Assembly (NCBI GenBank): GCA_016934645.1
Contig: JAFGSL010000261.1
Location: 1-19,392 of the forward strand
Direction of reading: 5' to 3'
Source: Anaerolineae bacterium
GTDB lineage: Bacteria > Chloroflexota > Anaerolineae > B4-G1 > SLSP01
Length of the DNA stretch: 19,392 nt
Shown here piece after piece: positions 6,691 to 15,342 of the stretch. Below the pieces are notes generated by a model, which made no database searches, had not been told where the DNA came from, and saw only the letters and a program-made list of their open reading frames with translations. The stretch's first letter is position 1. Each line of letters opens with the position of its first letter. The position numbers and the translations under genes were made by a program.

Positions 6691-8439
6691 TTAGTTGATC
6701 TTAACTTCCGCGCCCAATTCTTCCCTGGCCCGTCGAATCAATTCATCATCGGTAAGTGGGTCCGGCGGCTCCGGAGGTGGCGGGGTTATCGACGGAGCTT
6801 TGGAACGCGCCATCGATACAGGTTTGTGTGCCGCACCCGTTTTTGGCGTCGACGGCACAGTCCCGGGATGCCATTCTTTCTCCATCACACATCGTACAAG
6901 AATCCGCTGCCCAAACATTTGTGAAAGGTGTGTTTCCACAATACTACGGTTGGATTCTTTATCGACGTTGTTGCGGTGCAGCGTGTGCTGGAAGCCCAAT
7001 ACCAAGAAGCCATCCGCGTTCACGCCCACCGGATGCGCATCGCGCAAAAATGCCCCCAGATTGACCGGGCGCACCTGCCCCACTACATCCCGCCAGCGAT
7101 CGTTGATCGTGGCACTGAGAGCCTCATCAATCGTCTCCGGAGCACCGCCTGCAGTAGTTGATCCCTGGGACGGGTTACTGGGCTCTTCAGGGGGCGATGC
7201 TTGAGCAGACGGTAGCATCACTGGGCGTGACGGGGCACGCCGTCTCGTTGGCGTGCGCGCTGGCGAAGACGCCGTCACCGGTGACACAGGCGTGCTTTGC
7301 GATGCTGGAGGAGCAGTCGCTGCCGAAGCAGTAGTAGCTGCGGGTGCAGATGAAGATATAACCTTCGGTGGCAATGTCGCCTCAACGAAGGCCAATTCCA
7401 GCGGTAGTTGTGGCTGCCAGCCAACGCGACGCTCGGACGCTACCTCGCTGAACAGTTGCACGGCCTGCACCAATCGCTCCGGCTGTGCCTGTTTTGCCAT
7501 TGCTTGCAGGCGCGAGCGTTCCTCGGCGGTGGGATCGGTCCAGGCTTCGCCTGCGCCCACTCGCATCAGCAGCAATCCACGGAAAAAATCAGCCGTCTGC
7601 CGTGCCAGTTGACGCGGGTCGGCACCACTATCCACAGCTTCGTTGATGATGTGCAAACCACGGTTCAGGTCGCCATCGAGCCACGCCTGGAGAAGCGATT
7701 GCACCACCTCGCGCCGTTCCGCACCGAGCATCAGCCGCACGTAATCCGCCGTCACCGCGCCGCCAGCCGCCATTTGGTCGAACAGGCTGATCGCATCGCG
7801 CATGCTGCCGGTAGCAGCCCGCGCGATCAAATCGAGCGCTTCCGGTTCCGCGGTGATTTCTTCGGCCTCGGCAATCATCTGCAATTGTCCCACCAGTCCT
7901 GCCAGCGGAATGCGCCGGAACTCGAAGCGTTGGCATCGCGAAAGGATCGTCTCCGGAATTTTGTGCGCCTCAGTGGTTGCCAGTACGAAGATAACGTGCT
8001 CCGGCGGTTCCTCCAACGTCTTGAGCAGAGCGTTGAACGCCGCCGTGGAAAGCATATGGACTTCATCGACCACGTATACTTTGAAGCGCGCTTGCGTAGG
8101 ACGAAACCCTACCTTCTCCAACAGATCGCGGATGTTGTCCACGCCAGTGTTGGAGGCCGCGTCGATCTCCATCAAGTCCATCAGCCGCCCATCGGTGATG
8201 GCACGGCAGATTTCGCACTTATCGCATGGACGCTCTTCCATCGGCGCTAGACAATTGACCGCCTTCGCAATCAGACGGGCAGTCGTCGTTTTGCCCGTGC
8301 CGCGCGGCCCGGCGAGCAAGTAGGCGTGGTGCAGTCGCCCCGTTTGCAAGGCGTTGCGCAAGGTACGCACAATGTGCTCCTGCCCGACCACGTCGGCAAA
8401 AGTCTGTGGACGCCACTTGCGATAGAGTGCTTGTGCCAT
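6691..8439 (-). CDS. dnaX: DNA polymerase III subunit gamma/tau
   Basis: The product is 582 residues. The AAA+ clamp-loader module is clear: Walker A GPRGTGKT (44-51), zinc-binding Cys63, Cys72, Cys75 and Cys78, Walker B VVDEVH (123-128) and the sensor/arginine-finger SRC (167-169). A lid and collar domain follow to about 360. A Ser/Pro/Thr/Ala-rich linker of some 90 residues then leads to a C-terminal DNA- or polymerase-binding domain and a Pro-rich tail ending in GAEVKIN. DnaX loads the beta clamp and couples the replisome. The ATG at 8439 is chosen because GGGAGG lies five bases upstream and the protein then begins MAQALYRKWRP, the family start; the frame is open further upstream without support. 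No A-rich slippery site was seen, so a separate gamma form is not predicted. Confidence 0.97.
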   Translation of the reverse strand: MAQALYRKWRPQTFADVVGQEHIVRTLRNALQTGRLHHAYLLAGPRGTGKTTTARLIAKAVNCLAPMEERPCDKCEICRAITDGRLMDLMEIDAASNTGVDNIRDLLEKVGFRPTQARFKVYVVDEVHMLSTAAFNALLKTLEEPPEHVIFVLATTEAHKIPETILSRCQRFEFRRIPLAGLVGQLQMIAEAEEITAEPEALDLIARAATGSMRDAISLFDQMAAGGAVTADYVRLMLGAERREVVQSLLQAWLDGDLNRGLHIINEAVDSGADPRQLARQTADFFRGLLLMRVGAGEAWTDPTAEERSRLQAMAKQAQPERLVQAVQLFSEVASERRVGWQPQLPLELAFVEATLPPKVISSSAPAATTASAATAPPASQSTPVSPVTASSPARTPTRRRAPSRPVMLPSAQASPPEEPSNPSQGSTTAGGAPETIDEALSATINDRWRDVVGQVRPVNLGAFLRDAHPVGVNADGFLVLGFQHTLHRNNVDKESNRSIVETHLSQMFGQRILVRCVMEKEWHPGTVPSTPKTGAAHKPVSMARSKAPSITPPPPEPPDPLTDDELIRRAREELGAEVKIN

Positions 8440-8592
8440 AATGCCTCCCAATACAAACTCAGTCAATCGAGAAATGAACTGAGTGGGCCCAGAACCCATC
8501 CGAAAATTCGCTGTTGACGCACCAGAAACACTCGCCGACACAATTTTCAGATAGAGTCATAGTCTATCACGGATGGCAAATGAGGCAAGCAT
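8440..8592 (-). other. Leader region upstream of dnaX
   Basis: This 150-base stretch must hold the promoter of the seven-gene dnaX cluster, because a minus-strand terminator lies just beyond it. No clear -35/-10 pair stands out. A short inverted repeat GATAGA (8550-8555) / TCTATC (8563-8568) with a seven-base centre could be an operator or chance. No gene is visible. Confidence 0.3.
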
Positions 8593-8642
8593 AAAAAAAC
8601 CTGACAGGTTGTGCGAGCGATGTTCGCCTGAAACCTACCAGG
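8593..8642 (-). terminator. Intrinsic terminator of the rlmN unit
   Basis: Read on the minus strand, CCTGGTAGGTT (8642-8632) can pair over 11 positions with AACCTGTCAGG (8610-8600), including two G-T wobbles. A small inner GCGA/TCGC stem lies between them. Seven T residues follow (8599-8593). This closes transcription from rlmN before dnaX. Confidence 0.75.
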
Positions 8643-8669
8643 TCTGGGCGCGGTAGTTATATCTGGGGC

Positions 8670-8707
8670 ATGCAAAACCGGGGGCGTCCCAAAACCCCCG
8701 GTTGCAT
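8670..8707 (-). terminator. GC-rich hairpin, possible additional terminator
   Basis: AACCGGGGG (8676-8684) and CCCCCGGTT (8695-8703) pair perfectly, and ATGC/GCAT extend the stem outside a two-base bulge. On the minus strand the 3' arm ends in a run of four T residues inside the stem base. It could act as a first terminator in tandem with the one at 8593 or as an RNA-stabilising 3' structure. The surrounding 8708-8903 holds no recognisable gene. Confidence 0.5.
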
Positions 8708-8903
8708 CAGAAGGAGGAGAATCCTTATCATCTGCGGCCCCCGACCACATCTACTTTAAATATACTTCTCTCCGCACAATAATGCTTGACGTGAACCTGA
8801 CGCTTTCCTGACGATTCATGGGTATGACCCTCAGAGCAAGCCCTGGACCCAATATCGCGGCAAGCCACGAGGGATGTAACCTGAACGCGACTCTTTCGCG
8901 CAT

Positions 8904-9947
8904 TCACGCCATGCGTGCGCGCAATTGACCACAACCAGCCTGTATATCGATACCCCGTCGCAGCCGTAGGGTAAAGGGAACATGGCGGCGCTCCAAAATC
9001 TGGGTAAAGGTCTCGATATGCTCATCGGAAGACGGTTGGCCGGAATAATCCGCAGTGGGATTGAGCGGAATGAGATTGACGTGCACGAGCATACCCGCAG
9101 TACGCGCCGCCAACGCCTCGGCCTGCTCGAGAGTATCGTTGACACCATCGATCAACACCCACTCGAGGGTCACGCGGCGGTTGGTTTTCGTCAGATAGTC
9201 GCTGATGGCCGCAAAAAGCTCGTTCAAGTTGTGCTTGCGATTGATCGGCATCAGTTCGCTGCGCAGCGCGTCGGTGGCGGCGTGCAACGAAACCGCCAGA
9301 TTGACCTGCAAGCCCTCATCCGCAAAACGACGAATCCCTGGCGCAATCCCGGCGGTGCTAAGCGTGATCCGTCGCTGGCCCATCTGAAAGCCATCCGGAT
9401 GAATCAAGGTGCGGATAGCCGCCAGGGTGTGGTTGTAATTCAACAACGGCTCGCCCATGCCCATCAGCACCACGTTAGTCAACTTTTGATCCTGCACGTT
9501 GAGTTCGCGGGCCAGATACATCACCTGCGCAACGATCTCCCCACTGGTCAGGTTGCGTTGGAATCCCATCTGCCCGGTGGCGCAAAACTGGCAACCGACG
9601 GCGCAGCCCACCTGTGTCGAGATACACGCACTGCGTCGCTCGATGTAGCGCATCAGCACCACCTCGACCGTGTGACCGTCATCGAATTCCAGCAGGTCCT
9701 TGCGCGTCTCGCCGTCGAAGGATTCCTGGCGCGCCAGAACGCGTGGGATGCTCAGGCGGGTCTCCTCGGCCAATCGCTCGCGCAGCGCCTTGGGCAGCGA
9801 TGTCATCTGCTCGGTATTTGTGATGAGATGGCGGTAAAGCCACTCCCATATCTGTTTAGCACGGTAACGCGGCTCGCCCCATACGCCGAGTAGCGTTTCC
9901 AATCCAGATAAATCCAGGTCGTATAAATTCGGTTTCACTTTAGCCAT
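8904..9947 (-). CDS. rlmN: Dual-specificity 23S rRNA/tRNA adenine-C2 methyltransferase RlmN
   Basis: This radical SAM enzyme methylates C2 of A2503 in 23S rRNA and A37 in some tRNAs. Numbered from the first of two adjacent ATGs (9950), the cluster-binding Cys116-x3-Cys120-x2-Cys123 lies in GCAVGCQFCATGQ. The C-terminal Cys340 in the family's AGCGQL motif is the residue that becomes methylated in the mechanism. The short N-terminal helical domain and the 348-residue length fit the family. The second ATG (9947) is chosen because GAGGG at 9956-9952 is four bases from it and only one base from the first. The protein needs a 4Fe-4S cluster, which the neighbouring suf products could supply. A TTGACG at 10039-10034 is a possible -35 element. 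Confidence 0.96.
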   Translation of the reverse strand: MAKVKPNLYDLDLSGLETLLGVWGEPRYRAKQIWEWLYRHLITNTEQMTSLPKALRERLAEETRLSIPRVLARQESFDGETRKDLLEFDDGHTVEVVLMRYIERRSACISTQVGCAVGCQFCATGQMGFQRNLTSGEIVAQVMYLARELNVQDQKLTNVVLMGMGEPLLNYNHTLAAIRTLIHPDGFQMGQRRITLSTAGIAPGIRRFADEGLQVNLAVSLHAATDALRSELMPINRKHNLNELFAAISDYLTKTNRRVTLEWVLIDGVNDTLEQAEALAARTAGMLVHVNLIPLNPTADYSGQPSSDEHIETFTQILERRHVPFTLRLRRGIDIQAGCGQLRARMA

Positions 9948-9975
9948 CATTCCCTCACAACAATCCTTTGTGCCA

Positions 9976-10070
9976 AGACTACAAAAGTCTCACGATTTAC
10001 CTGATTGAACAAGTTACTGCGGTGAATAAACAACGTCAATGCCAGATATAGGCTAAGACTTCTGTAGTCT
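9976..10070. repeat. Pair of 15-bp near-palindromes in inverted orientation
   Basis: AGACTACAAAAGTCT (9976-9990) and AGACTTCTGTAGTCT (10056-10070) are each palindromic at their ends (AGACT/AGTCT). In opposite orientation they match at 14 of 15 positions. The second copy covers the last codons and stop of the MobA-HAD gene. They may belong to a small interspersed repeat family or be transcript-end structures. Neither has a good T-tract. Confidence 0.5.
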
Positions 10071-11462
10071 GTCTTGCCACGCCTGCACCAATGCCGCTAA
10101 ATCGTCGAAAACTATATCCGGGTGAATGGGCGACCCAGACAATTCATCCGGGTGTGTGATGCCGGAAAGCACTAACGCGGTTGGCATACCCAAGTGCAAA
10201 CCACCCAGGATGTCCGTGTCAAGCCGGTCGCCGATAACCAGTGTTTCTTCCGGTGCAACGCCCATCCGTGCCAGTGCTCCCTTATAGAGGAGAGAACCGG
10301 GTTTACCAGCTATGATTGGTTCTACATCAGTTGCCGTCATTAACGCGGCGACTTGCGCACCGTTACCAGGCACCAGACCATCTTCCATCGGGAACGTGCG
10401 ATCAGGATTGGTGGCGATGAACCCCGCTCCCCCACGGATAAGCAGTGTCGCCGTCGCTAGTTTTTTCCAGGTCAGTTCGCGATCCCAGCCAACGACGACA
10501 TAATTGGCATGATCACCATCGGTGAGTGTAAACCCGTGCAGACGCAGCGCCTCACGGGTGCCCGGCCCGCCGATAGCATAGACCGGCGTTCCTGACGCAG
10601 CCTGTGTCGCCAGATAATCAGCAGCCGCGGTCGCCGAGTTCAGCACGTGCTCCGTGTTCGTCTCGATACCCAGACGCGCCAGTTTTTCGACGTACTGCTC
10701 CGGCGTTTTGCTGGCGTTGTTTGTCGCCAACACGTACCCGATGCGCTGCGCGTCGAGCAGCGCGAAGAAATCACGCAGACCGGGCAATGGCGTTTCCCCA
10801 CGCCAGAGAACGCCGTCCATGTCGCAGATCACTCCCTTGATTGCACTCCAATCCAGAGACGCAGCCTGCCGTGACAACAAAGCTTCGTAGGCGGTGGGGG
10901 TGTCCACGTCGGCCAATATGTCGGGATCGGCAACGGGCATGGTCACAAGATCATCGGGATAGGAGGCGAACAACGCGCGCCCCCCGACATCTCCGGAGAG
11001 ATTCGCCAGTTCCGCGAAGTAGCGCCGGACGAAGAGCACCGGTGTCCCACGCCGCCCTTCGCGCCCCACCGGGACCACGATTCCAGCGACGCGTTCCTTC
11101 CAATAGGCGACCAGCGTGCGCAAGAAACGCGCATCCACCAATGGTTGATCCACGGGCAGAAAAACCGCCGCCTCGACGGTGGATGGCAATGCCGCCACAC
11201 CGAGGCTCAAGCTGGTGCTCATCCCCTCCTGCCAGCGATAGTTGCGTAGCACGCCCACATCGCGCCCGGCGAGTGCCGGCACAGTTTGTTCGGCCTCCGC
11301 GCCTACCACCACGATGACGGGTGACAGCCCTGCCGTCCACGCCATATCCGCGATGTGGGCAATCAGCGGACGGCCTTGCCAGGGAAGCAATTGTTTTGGC
11401 GCACCGAAGCGTGTTGACCCTCCGGCAGCCAGGATGACCGCCGCAACCGTGGATTCAGACAT
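10053..11462 (-). CDS. Fusion of MobA/MocA-like nucleotidyltransferase and HAD-IIA phosphatase
   Basis: One uninterrupted frame of 469 residues joins two enzymes. Residues 1-200 are a MobA/MocA-like NTP transferase: LAAGGSTRFGAPKQLL (11-26) binds the nucleotide, PVDQPLV (103-109) is the family's DQP motif and D185/D187 are the likely metal ligands. Residues 208-469 are a NagD-type HAD-IIA phosphatase: DMDGVLW (214-220), TNNASK (247-252), the Lys of GKPG (386-389) and GDRLDTDILGG (411-421). MobA/MocA proteins transfer CMP or GMP to molybdopterin or related cofactors, and NagD-type enzymes dephosphorylate nucleotides or small phosphates. The joint substrate is not predictable. GAAGGTG lies eight bases before the ATG. 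It follows sufD by 88 bases on the same strand with no convincing terminator between, so it may be read from the suf promoter. Confidence 0.88.
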   Translation of the reverse strand: MSESTVAAVILAAGGSTRFGAPKQLLPWQGRPLIAHIADMAWTAGLSPVIVVVGAEAEQTVPALAGRDVGVLRNYRWQEGMSTSLSLGVAALPSTVEAAVFLPVDQPLVDARFLRTLVAYWKERVAGIVVPVGREGRRGTPVLFVRRYFAELANLSGDVGGRALFASYPDDLVTMPVADPDILADVDTPTAYEALLSRQAASLDWSAIKGVICDMDGVLWRGETPLPGLRDFFALLDAQRIGYVLATNNASKTPEQYVEKLARLGIETNTEHVLNSATAAADYLATQAASGTPVYAIGGPGTREALRLHGFTLTDGDHANYVVVGWDRELTWKKLATATLLIRGGAGFIATNPDRTFPMEDGLVPGNGAQVAALMTATDVEPIIAGKPGSLLYKGALARMGVAPEETLVIGDRLDTDILGGLHLGMPTALVLSGITHPDELSGSPIHPDIVFDDLAALVQAWQDRLQKS

Positions 11463-11550
11463 AGAACACCTTCACAATGGACACAAAGTGTAGTGGCGGT
11501 TACAGCCACCTTCGAAGCAAAACGGTTGAAATCTTCACTACGGACGCGAC

Positions 11551-12906
11551 CTACGCACCGGACCAGAATCGCTGGATAATTTCCTCTTCCAGCCGGTCGC
11601 GCATATAGGCTAACGGGACGCGTTCCACTGCCGGGCGCACGAAGCCCTGCACGATCAATCCCTCTGCTTCGCGGTCGGGAAGGCCACGCGCCTGCAGGTA
11701 GAAAAGCTGCTGCGGATCGATGCGCGAGGTCGTCGATCCGTGGCTACAGCGGACGTCGTTACACCGGATTTCCAGGCCGGGGATGGAGTGCGCGTGCGCA
11801 TCGTCGAGGAGCAGATTGTTGTTCGCCTGGTAGCCTTCCATACTGGTGGCTTCCTGTTCCGCCCGGATCATCCCGTAGAATACGGTACGCGCCTGGTCGC
11901 GCAGCACATTGCGATAGAGCAAATTACTGTACGTGTCAGGCGCGCGGTGATGTTGGTAGGTACTTTGATCGATATGCTGATCACCAACCGCAAAAGCATA
12001 ACCGTGCATTTGCGCCCGTGCGCCGGGTTCGTTGAGAGAAGTGGAGAGGAAATCCTTGTTCATCTGACCACCGAGTGCCCCGTTGATCCAGAGGAAGTTG
12101 GCGTCACGCGCGAGGTTGGCTTCTTGCACACTCAGCGAATAACGCGACTCGCCCCAATGTTGGAAACTAGCGTAGCGGACCCAGGCACCTTCTTCGGCGT
12201 AGATTTCGACCATTTCAAGGTTGAGTTCAGGATGGCGCTCTTGCGAGACACGATCCTGGATCAACGAGACGCGGCTACCCTTCTCGGCAATGATGAGCGT
12301 GTGGTGCAAAGCGCTGCCCGAATCGGCATCGTAGGCCACCAGCGATTGCAGTGGGCGAGAGGCTCGCACGCCTGCCGGAACGTAGACAAACGTCCCCCCG
12401 TGCCAGAGCGCTGCGTGGAGTGCCGTGAATTTGTTGAAGGCGGGCTGCGTGGTGCGTCCCCGCATCCAATAGCGACGCATCAAATCGCCGTGGGTGTGCA
12501 GTGCGTGATGCACATTGTCGAAGATCACACCATTGCGGACATCTTCCGGGCGCATCATCTGGTACGAATTCACGTCGTTACAGTGGACGAGAGTGCCGGA
12601 AACCAAACTCTCCGGGGCCATATTCTGATGCCAGCACGGCGGAAGATCATCCAGCGCGGTACGCTCACGCGACATACGCGCCAGGCGCAACGAATCCAAC
12701 GGATAACGGCGTAGAGGGGTCCGTCGCCATGCCTCTTCTTTCTGATGCGGAAGTGACATATCCTGTGCCAATGCCCAGGCCTCGCGCCGCGCTGTGTGCA
12801 TCCACTCGGGTTCGGCGTAGAACTCGGACAGTGCCTCAACATCACGCAGGCTAACCGCCGGGAAGTCTGAGGCACTCTGAGATACGGTCTGCGGTACTGT
12901 ACTCAT
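11551..12906 (-). CDS. sufD: Fe-S cluster assembly protein SufD
   Basis: The 451-residue protein belongs to the SufB/SufD family and pairs with SufB in the SufBC2D scaffold. The N-terminal helical region has the [15 protein letters not shown] motif (56-70) typical of SufD. A long beta-helix core follows, then the conserved CSHG (387-390) whose Cys and His correspond to residues at the SufB-SufD interface in E. coli, and a C-terminal helical domain with [10 protein letters not shown] (401-410). Its ATG overlaps the TGA of sufB as ATGA. It was assigned SufD rather than SufB by the N-terminal motif, the lower similarity to SufB and the gene order C-B-D. Confidence 0.94.
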   Translation of the reverse strand: MSTVPQTVSQSASDFPAVSLRDVEALSEFYAEPEWMHTARREAWALAQDMSLPHQKEEAWRRTPLRRYPLDSLRLARMSRERTALDDLPPCWHQNMAPESLVSGTLVHCNDVNSYQMMRPEDVRNGVIFDNVHHALHTHGDLMRRYWMRGRTTQPAFNKFTALHAALWHGGTFVYVPAGVRASRPLQSLVAYDADSGSALHHTLIIAEKGSRVSLIQDRVSQERHPELNLEMVEIYAEEGAWVRYASFQHWGESRYSLSVQEANLARDANFLWINGALGGQMNKDFLSTSLNEPGARAQMHGYAFAVGDQHIDQSTYQHHRAPDTYSNLLYRNVLRDQARTVFYGMIRAEQEATSMEGYQANNNLLLDDAHAHSIPGLEIRCNDVRCSHGSTTSRIDPQQLFYLQARGLPDREAEGLIVQGFVRPAVERVPLAYMRDRLEEEIIQRFWSGA

Positions 12907-14312
12907 CCGACTGAACCCTCCATCTGCAGATCGATCAGACGATTCAACTCGACGGCATACTCCATCGGCAATTCCTTAACAAACGGTTCCAAAAAGCCGC
13001 TGACGATCATCGCCGCGGCACGGTTTTCGGGCAAGCCGCGGCTCATCAGGTAGAAAAGTTGGTCCTCGCTGATTTTGCTGACGGTGGCTTCGTGTTCGAT
13101 ATGTGAGTCGTCCTCGTTTACGTCCATATAGGGATAGGTGTCGGTCCGCGACTCGGGGTCGAGCAGCAGCGCATCGCAGGTGACTTTGGATTGCGCGCCC
13201 ACCGCGCCCTTCGCCACGTGCACCAAGCCCCGGTAATCGGCGCGCCCGTTCCCCTTGCTGATCGATTTTGACGTAATGAGCGAGGATGTATGCGGAGCCA
13301 GGTGAATGGCTTTTGCACCGGCATCGTAGTGCTGGTCGTCGCCGGCGAAGGCGATCGAAAGCACTTCTCCGTGCGCGCGCGCGCCCTTGAGGACGACGGC
13401 AGGATACTTCATCGTGACACCCGAGCCCAAATTGCCATCGACCCAGGCCATTGCGCCATCTTCCTCCACCATTGCGCGCTGCGTGACCAAATTATACACG
13501 TTGGTCGACCAGTTCTGGATCGTCGTATAGCGCGCTTTTGCGCCCTTACCGACAAAGATTTCAATGACGCCGGTATGCAGGGCTGCTGTTGTGTATTGCG
13601 GTGCCGTGCAACCCTCGATGTAGTGCACGTTGCTGCCCTCTTCGGCGATGATGATGGTGCGCTCGAACTGCCCCAGGCTTTGCGCATTGATGCGGAAATA
13701 GGCTTGCAGCGGGATTTCAACATCGACGCCCGGCGGGACGTAGACGAAGCTCCCGCCCGACCAGAAGGCACTGTTCAACGCGGCAAATTTGTTGTCAGCG
13801 ATGGGGACAACCGTGCTGATGTATTTCTGGACAAGATCGGGATACTTCTGCACGGCGGTGTCCATGTCCACGAAAATGATGCCGTGGCTCTCCCACTCTG
13901 CCTTGAGCGAGCTGTAGACCGATTCGGAATCCATCTGCGTTTCCACGCCCGCGAGGAATTTGCGCTCGGCTTCGGGAATGCCCAACTTGTCGAAGGTGTC
14001 TTTGATCGCGTCAGGGACGTCGTCCCAGGTACGTGCCTTTTCCGGTGTGGCACGCATGAAGTAGTAGAATTCCTCGAAATCCAGCGCACCCAGGTCCACC
14101 CCCCACGTGGGCATAGGCATACGGAGGAAGATGTCCAGTGCCTTGAGGCGGAAATCCAGCATCCACTGCGGCTCGTTCTTGAGGGCCGAGATGCTGCGTA
14201 CCACGTCCTCGCCGATGCCGCGTCGCGATTGATGCGCGTAATCAATCTCGGTGGTGAAGTCGTACTGTTGCTGTTCTTTGAGGCTCCGGAGGTCACTGGG
14301 GGGCGTTGTCAT
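12903..14312 (-). CDS. sufB: Fe-S cluster assembly protein SufB
   Basis: The 469-residue protein is the catalytic scaffold of the SufBCD complex. It has the typical [14 protein letters not shown] (46-59), an intact beta-helix, and Cys379 in [10 protein letters not shown], which matches the essential sulfur-accepting/cluster cysteine of SufB. HIEHEA (404-409) includes the conserved Glu. Length and motif order are standard. GAGGAG lies about seven bases before the ATG, in a 10-base gap after sufC. The complex builds clusters under oxidative stress or iron limitation. No cysteine desulfurase (SufS) or SufU is present in the window, so those must be encoded elsewhere. Confidence 0.97.
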   Translation of the reverse strand: MTTPPSDLRSLKEQQQYDFTTEIDYAHQSRRGIGEDVVRSISALKNEPQWMLDFRLKALDIFLRMPMPTWGVDLGALDFEEFYYFMRATPEKARTWDDVPDAIKDTFDKLGIPEAERKFLAGVETQMDSESVYSSLKAEWESHGIIFVDMDTAVQKYPDLVQKYISTVVPIADNKFAALNSAFWSGGSFVYVPPGVDVEIPLQAYFRINAQSLGQFERTIIIAEEGSNVHYIEGCTAPQYTTAALHTGVIEIFVGKGAKARYTTIQNWSTNVYNLVTQRAMVEEDGAMAWVDGNLGSGVTMKYPAVVLKGARAHGEVLSIAFAGDDQHYDAGAKAIHLAPHTSSLITSKSISKGNGRADYRGLVHVAKGAVGAQSKVTCDALLLDPESRTDTYPYMDVNEDDSHIEHEATVSKISEDQLFYLMSRGLPENRAAAMIVSGFLEPFVKELPMEYAVELNRLIDLQMEGSVG

Positions 14313-14322
14313 ACCTAGCTCC

Positions 14323-15165
14323 TCACACAGACACCACAGTCTGTGCCACAGCAGATTGTGGCAGCGCAGCCTGCGCTTCTTCTTTGACCCAATCGTAGCC
14401 TTTTTCTTCCAACACTTCTACCAAGCTTGCATCACCGGACTGGAACACACGACCATCGTAGAAGATGTGGACAAATTGCGGGTAAATGTAGTTAAGCAGC
14501 CGCTGGTAGTGCGTAATCACGAGGATCCCCATATTGAGTTCCAGTTGCAGCCGATTGATGTTTTCGGAGACGATGCGGATCGCGTCGATGTCCAAACCGG
14601 AATCAGTCTCGTCAAGAACTGCAAACTTCGGCTTGAGGAGTGCCATTTGCAGGACTTCGGCGCGCTTCTTCTCCCCACCGGAGAAACCCTCGTTGAGATA
14701 CCGCTTCAAGAACGCCGGATCCATCTTAAGCTTGTCCAGGTCCTCGTTCAGCTCCTTGCGAAATTCACGCAGTGGAATCAGATGCACATTGAGTCGCCCG
14801 CGTACGCCGGGCTGCGCCTTGTCACCGTAGCCGCGCGCCGCGCTGGTCGCCGCATGGAGAAACGAGGAAAGCGTCACTCCGGGTACGGAGACGGGATACT
14901 GCATCGCCAGAAAAAGGCCACGCCGCGCGCGCTCGTCGGGAGACAGCGTCAGAAGACTCTCGCCGTTGATAAGCACATCACCCTGCGTCACCTCGTAATG
15001 CGGATGCCCCATCAACGCATACGACAGCGTGCTCTTCCCAGAGCCGTTTGGCCCCATCAGCGCGTGGGTTTCTCCCTGACGTATCACCAGGTTCACCCCT
15101 TTGAGAATCTCTTTGCCTTCTACGTTGACGTGCAGATCGCGAATTTCCAGCGTTATGGGCGTCAT
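14323..15165 (-). CDS. sufC: Suf ATPase SufC
   Basis: This is the cytoplasmic ABC-type ATPase of the SufBCD complex. Walker [10 protein letters not shown] (38-46), Q-loop Gln89, signature FSGGEKKR (161-168), Walker B FAVLDE (181-186) with the SufC-specific ETDSGLD continuation, and the switch His219 are all intact. At 280 residues it is about 30 longer than E. coli SufC, because of a basic segment around 108-130 and a C-terminal Ala/Gln/Val tail. GGAG lies eight bases before the ATG. It is the first gene of sufCBD, directly behind a strong promoter with a dyad at the transcription start. Confidence 0.97.
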   Translation of the reverse strand: MTPITLEIRDLHVNVEGKEILKGVNLVIRQGETHALMGPNGSGKSTLSYALMGHPHYEVTQGDVLINGESLLTLSPDERARRGLFLAMQYPVSVPGVTLSSFLHAATSAARGYGDKAQPGVRGRLNVHLIPLREFRKELNEDLDKLKMDPAFLKRYLNEGFSGGEKKRAEVLQMALLKPKFAVLDETDSGLDIDAIRIVSENINRLQLELNMGILVITHYQRLLNYIYPQFVHIFYDGRVFQSGDASLVEVLEEKGYDWVKEEAQAALPQSAVAQTVVSV

Positions 15166-15187
15166 AGCTTTACTCCATTGATAGTTG

Positions 15188-15223
15188 TTAGTCCGGGCGG
15201 CAAGCCAAAAGTCCGACTAAATC
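15188..15223 (-). promoter_or_regulatory. Dyad at the suf transcription start, candidate Fe-S regulator site
   Basis: TTAGTC (15188-15193) and GACTAA (15215-15220) form an inverted repeat, and a smaller GGCAAGCC lies between. The segment CCGACTAAATC (15213-15223) fits one half of the E. coli IscR type 1 consensus YYGACTRWWWY, but the other half does not match. It sits at about +2 to +37 from the predicted start. It could be an operator for an Rrf2-type regulator or a 5' UTR hairpin. No regulator gene is adjacent. Confidence 0.4.
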
Positions 15224-15231
15224 CGGTGAGA

Positions 15232-15259
15232 AGTATAGGCGAAACGTGGATTTTGTCAA
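15232..15259 (-). promoter_or_regulatory. sufCBD promoter
   Basis: On the minus strand a perfect -35 TTGACA (15259-15254) is followed after 16 bases by TATACT (15237-15232), which matches five of six -10 bases. The predicted start is near 15225, giving a leader of about 60 bases before sufC. Confidence 0.75.
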
Positions 15260-15290
15260 GTTTTTTTCTTGTAAATTCAGAGGCTACTAC

Positions 15291-15323
15291 AAAAAACGGC
15301 CAGCACAGATCTGTGCTGGCCGT
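15291..15323 (-). terminator. Intrinsic terminator after the Yip1-type gene
   Basis: A perfect 28-base palindrome spans 15296-15323, with arms ACGGCCAGCACAGA and its complement. On the minus strand it runs into six T residues (15296-15291). It lies 20 bases after the repaired stop of the Yip1-type gene and isolates it from the suf promoter. Confidence 0.88.
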
Positions 15324-15342
15324 AGAAAACGAGCTATCAGCA

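Noticed and set aside
8540..8903. SRP RNA (ffs), often found beside dnaX
   Set aside because: The conserved GGTCCGGAAGGAAGCAGC-type core is absent on both strands.
8547..8934. Short minus-strand ORFs of 67-68 codons between rlmN and dnaX
   Set aside because: They lack ribosome binding sites and run through hairpins and the terminator; no family recognised.
11493..11509. Hairpin GTGGC/GCCAC between sufD and the MobA-HAD gene as a terminator
   Set aside because: Only five base pairs and no T-tract on the minus strand, so readthrough from suf is likely.
12903..15165. Long plus-strand frames opposite sufB and sufC
   Set aside because: They are antisense shadows of strongly supported genes with codon-bias mirror composition and no domains.
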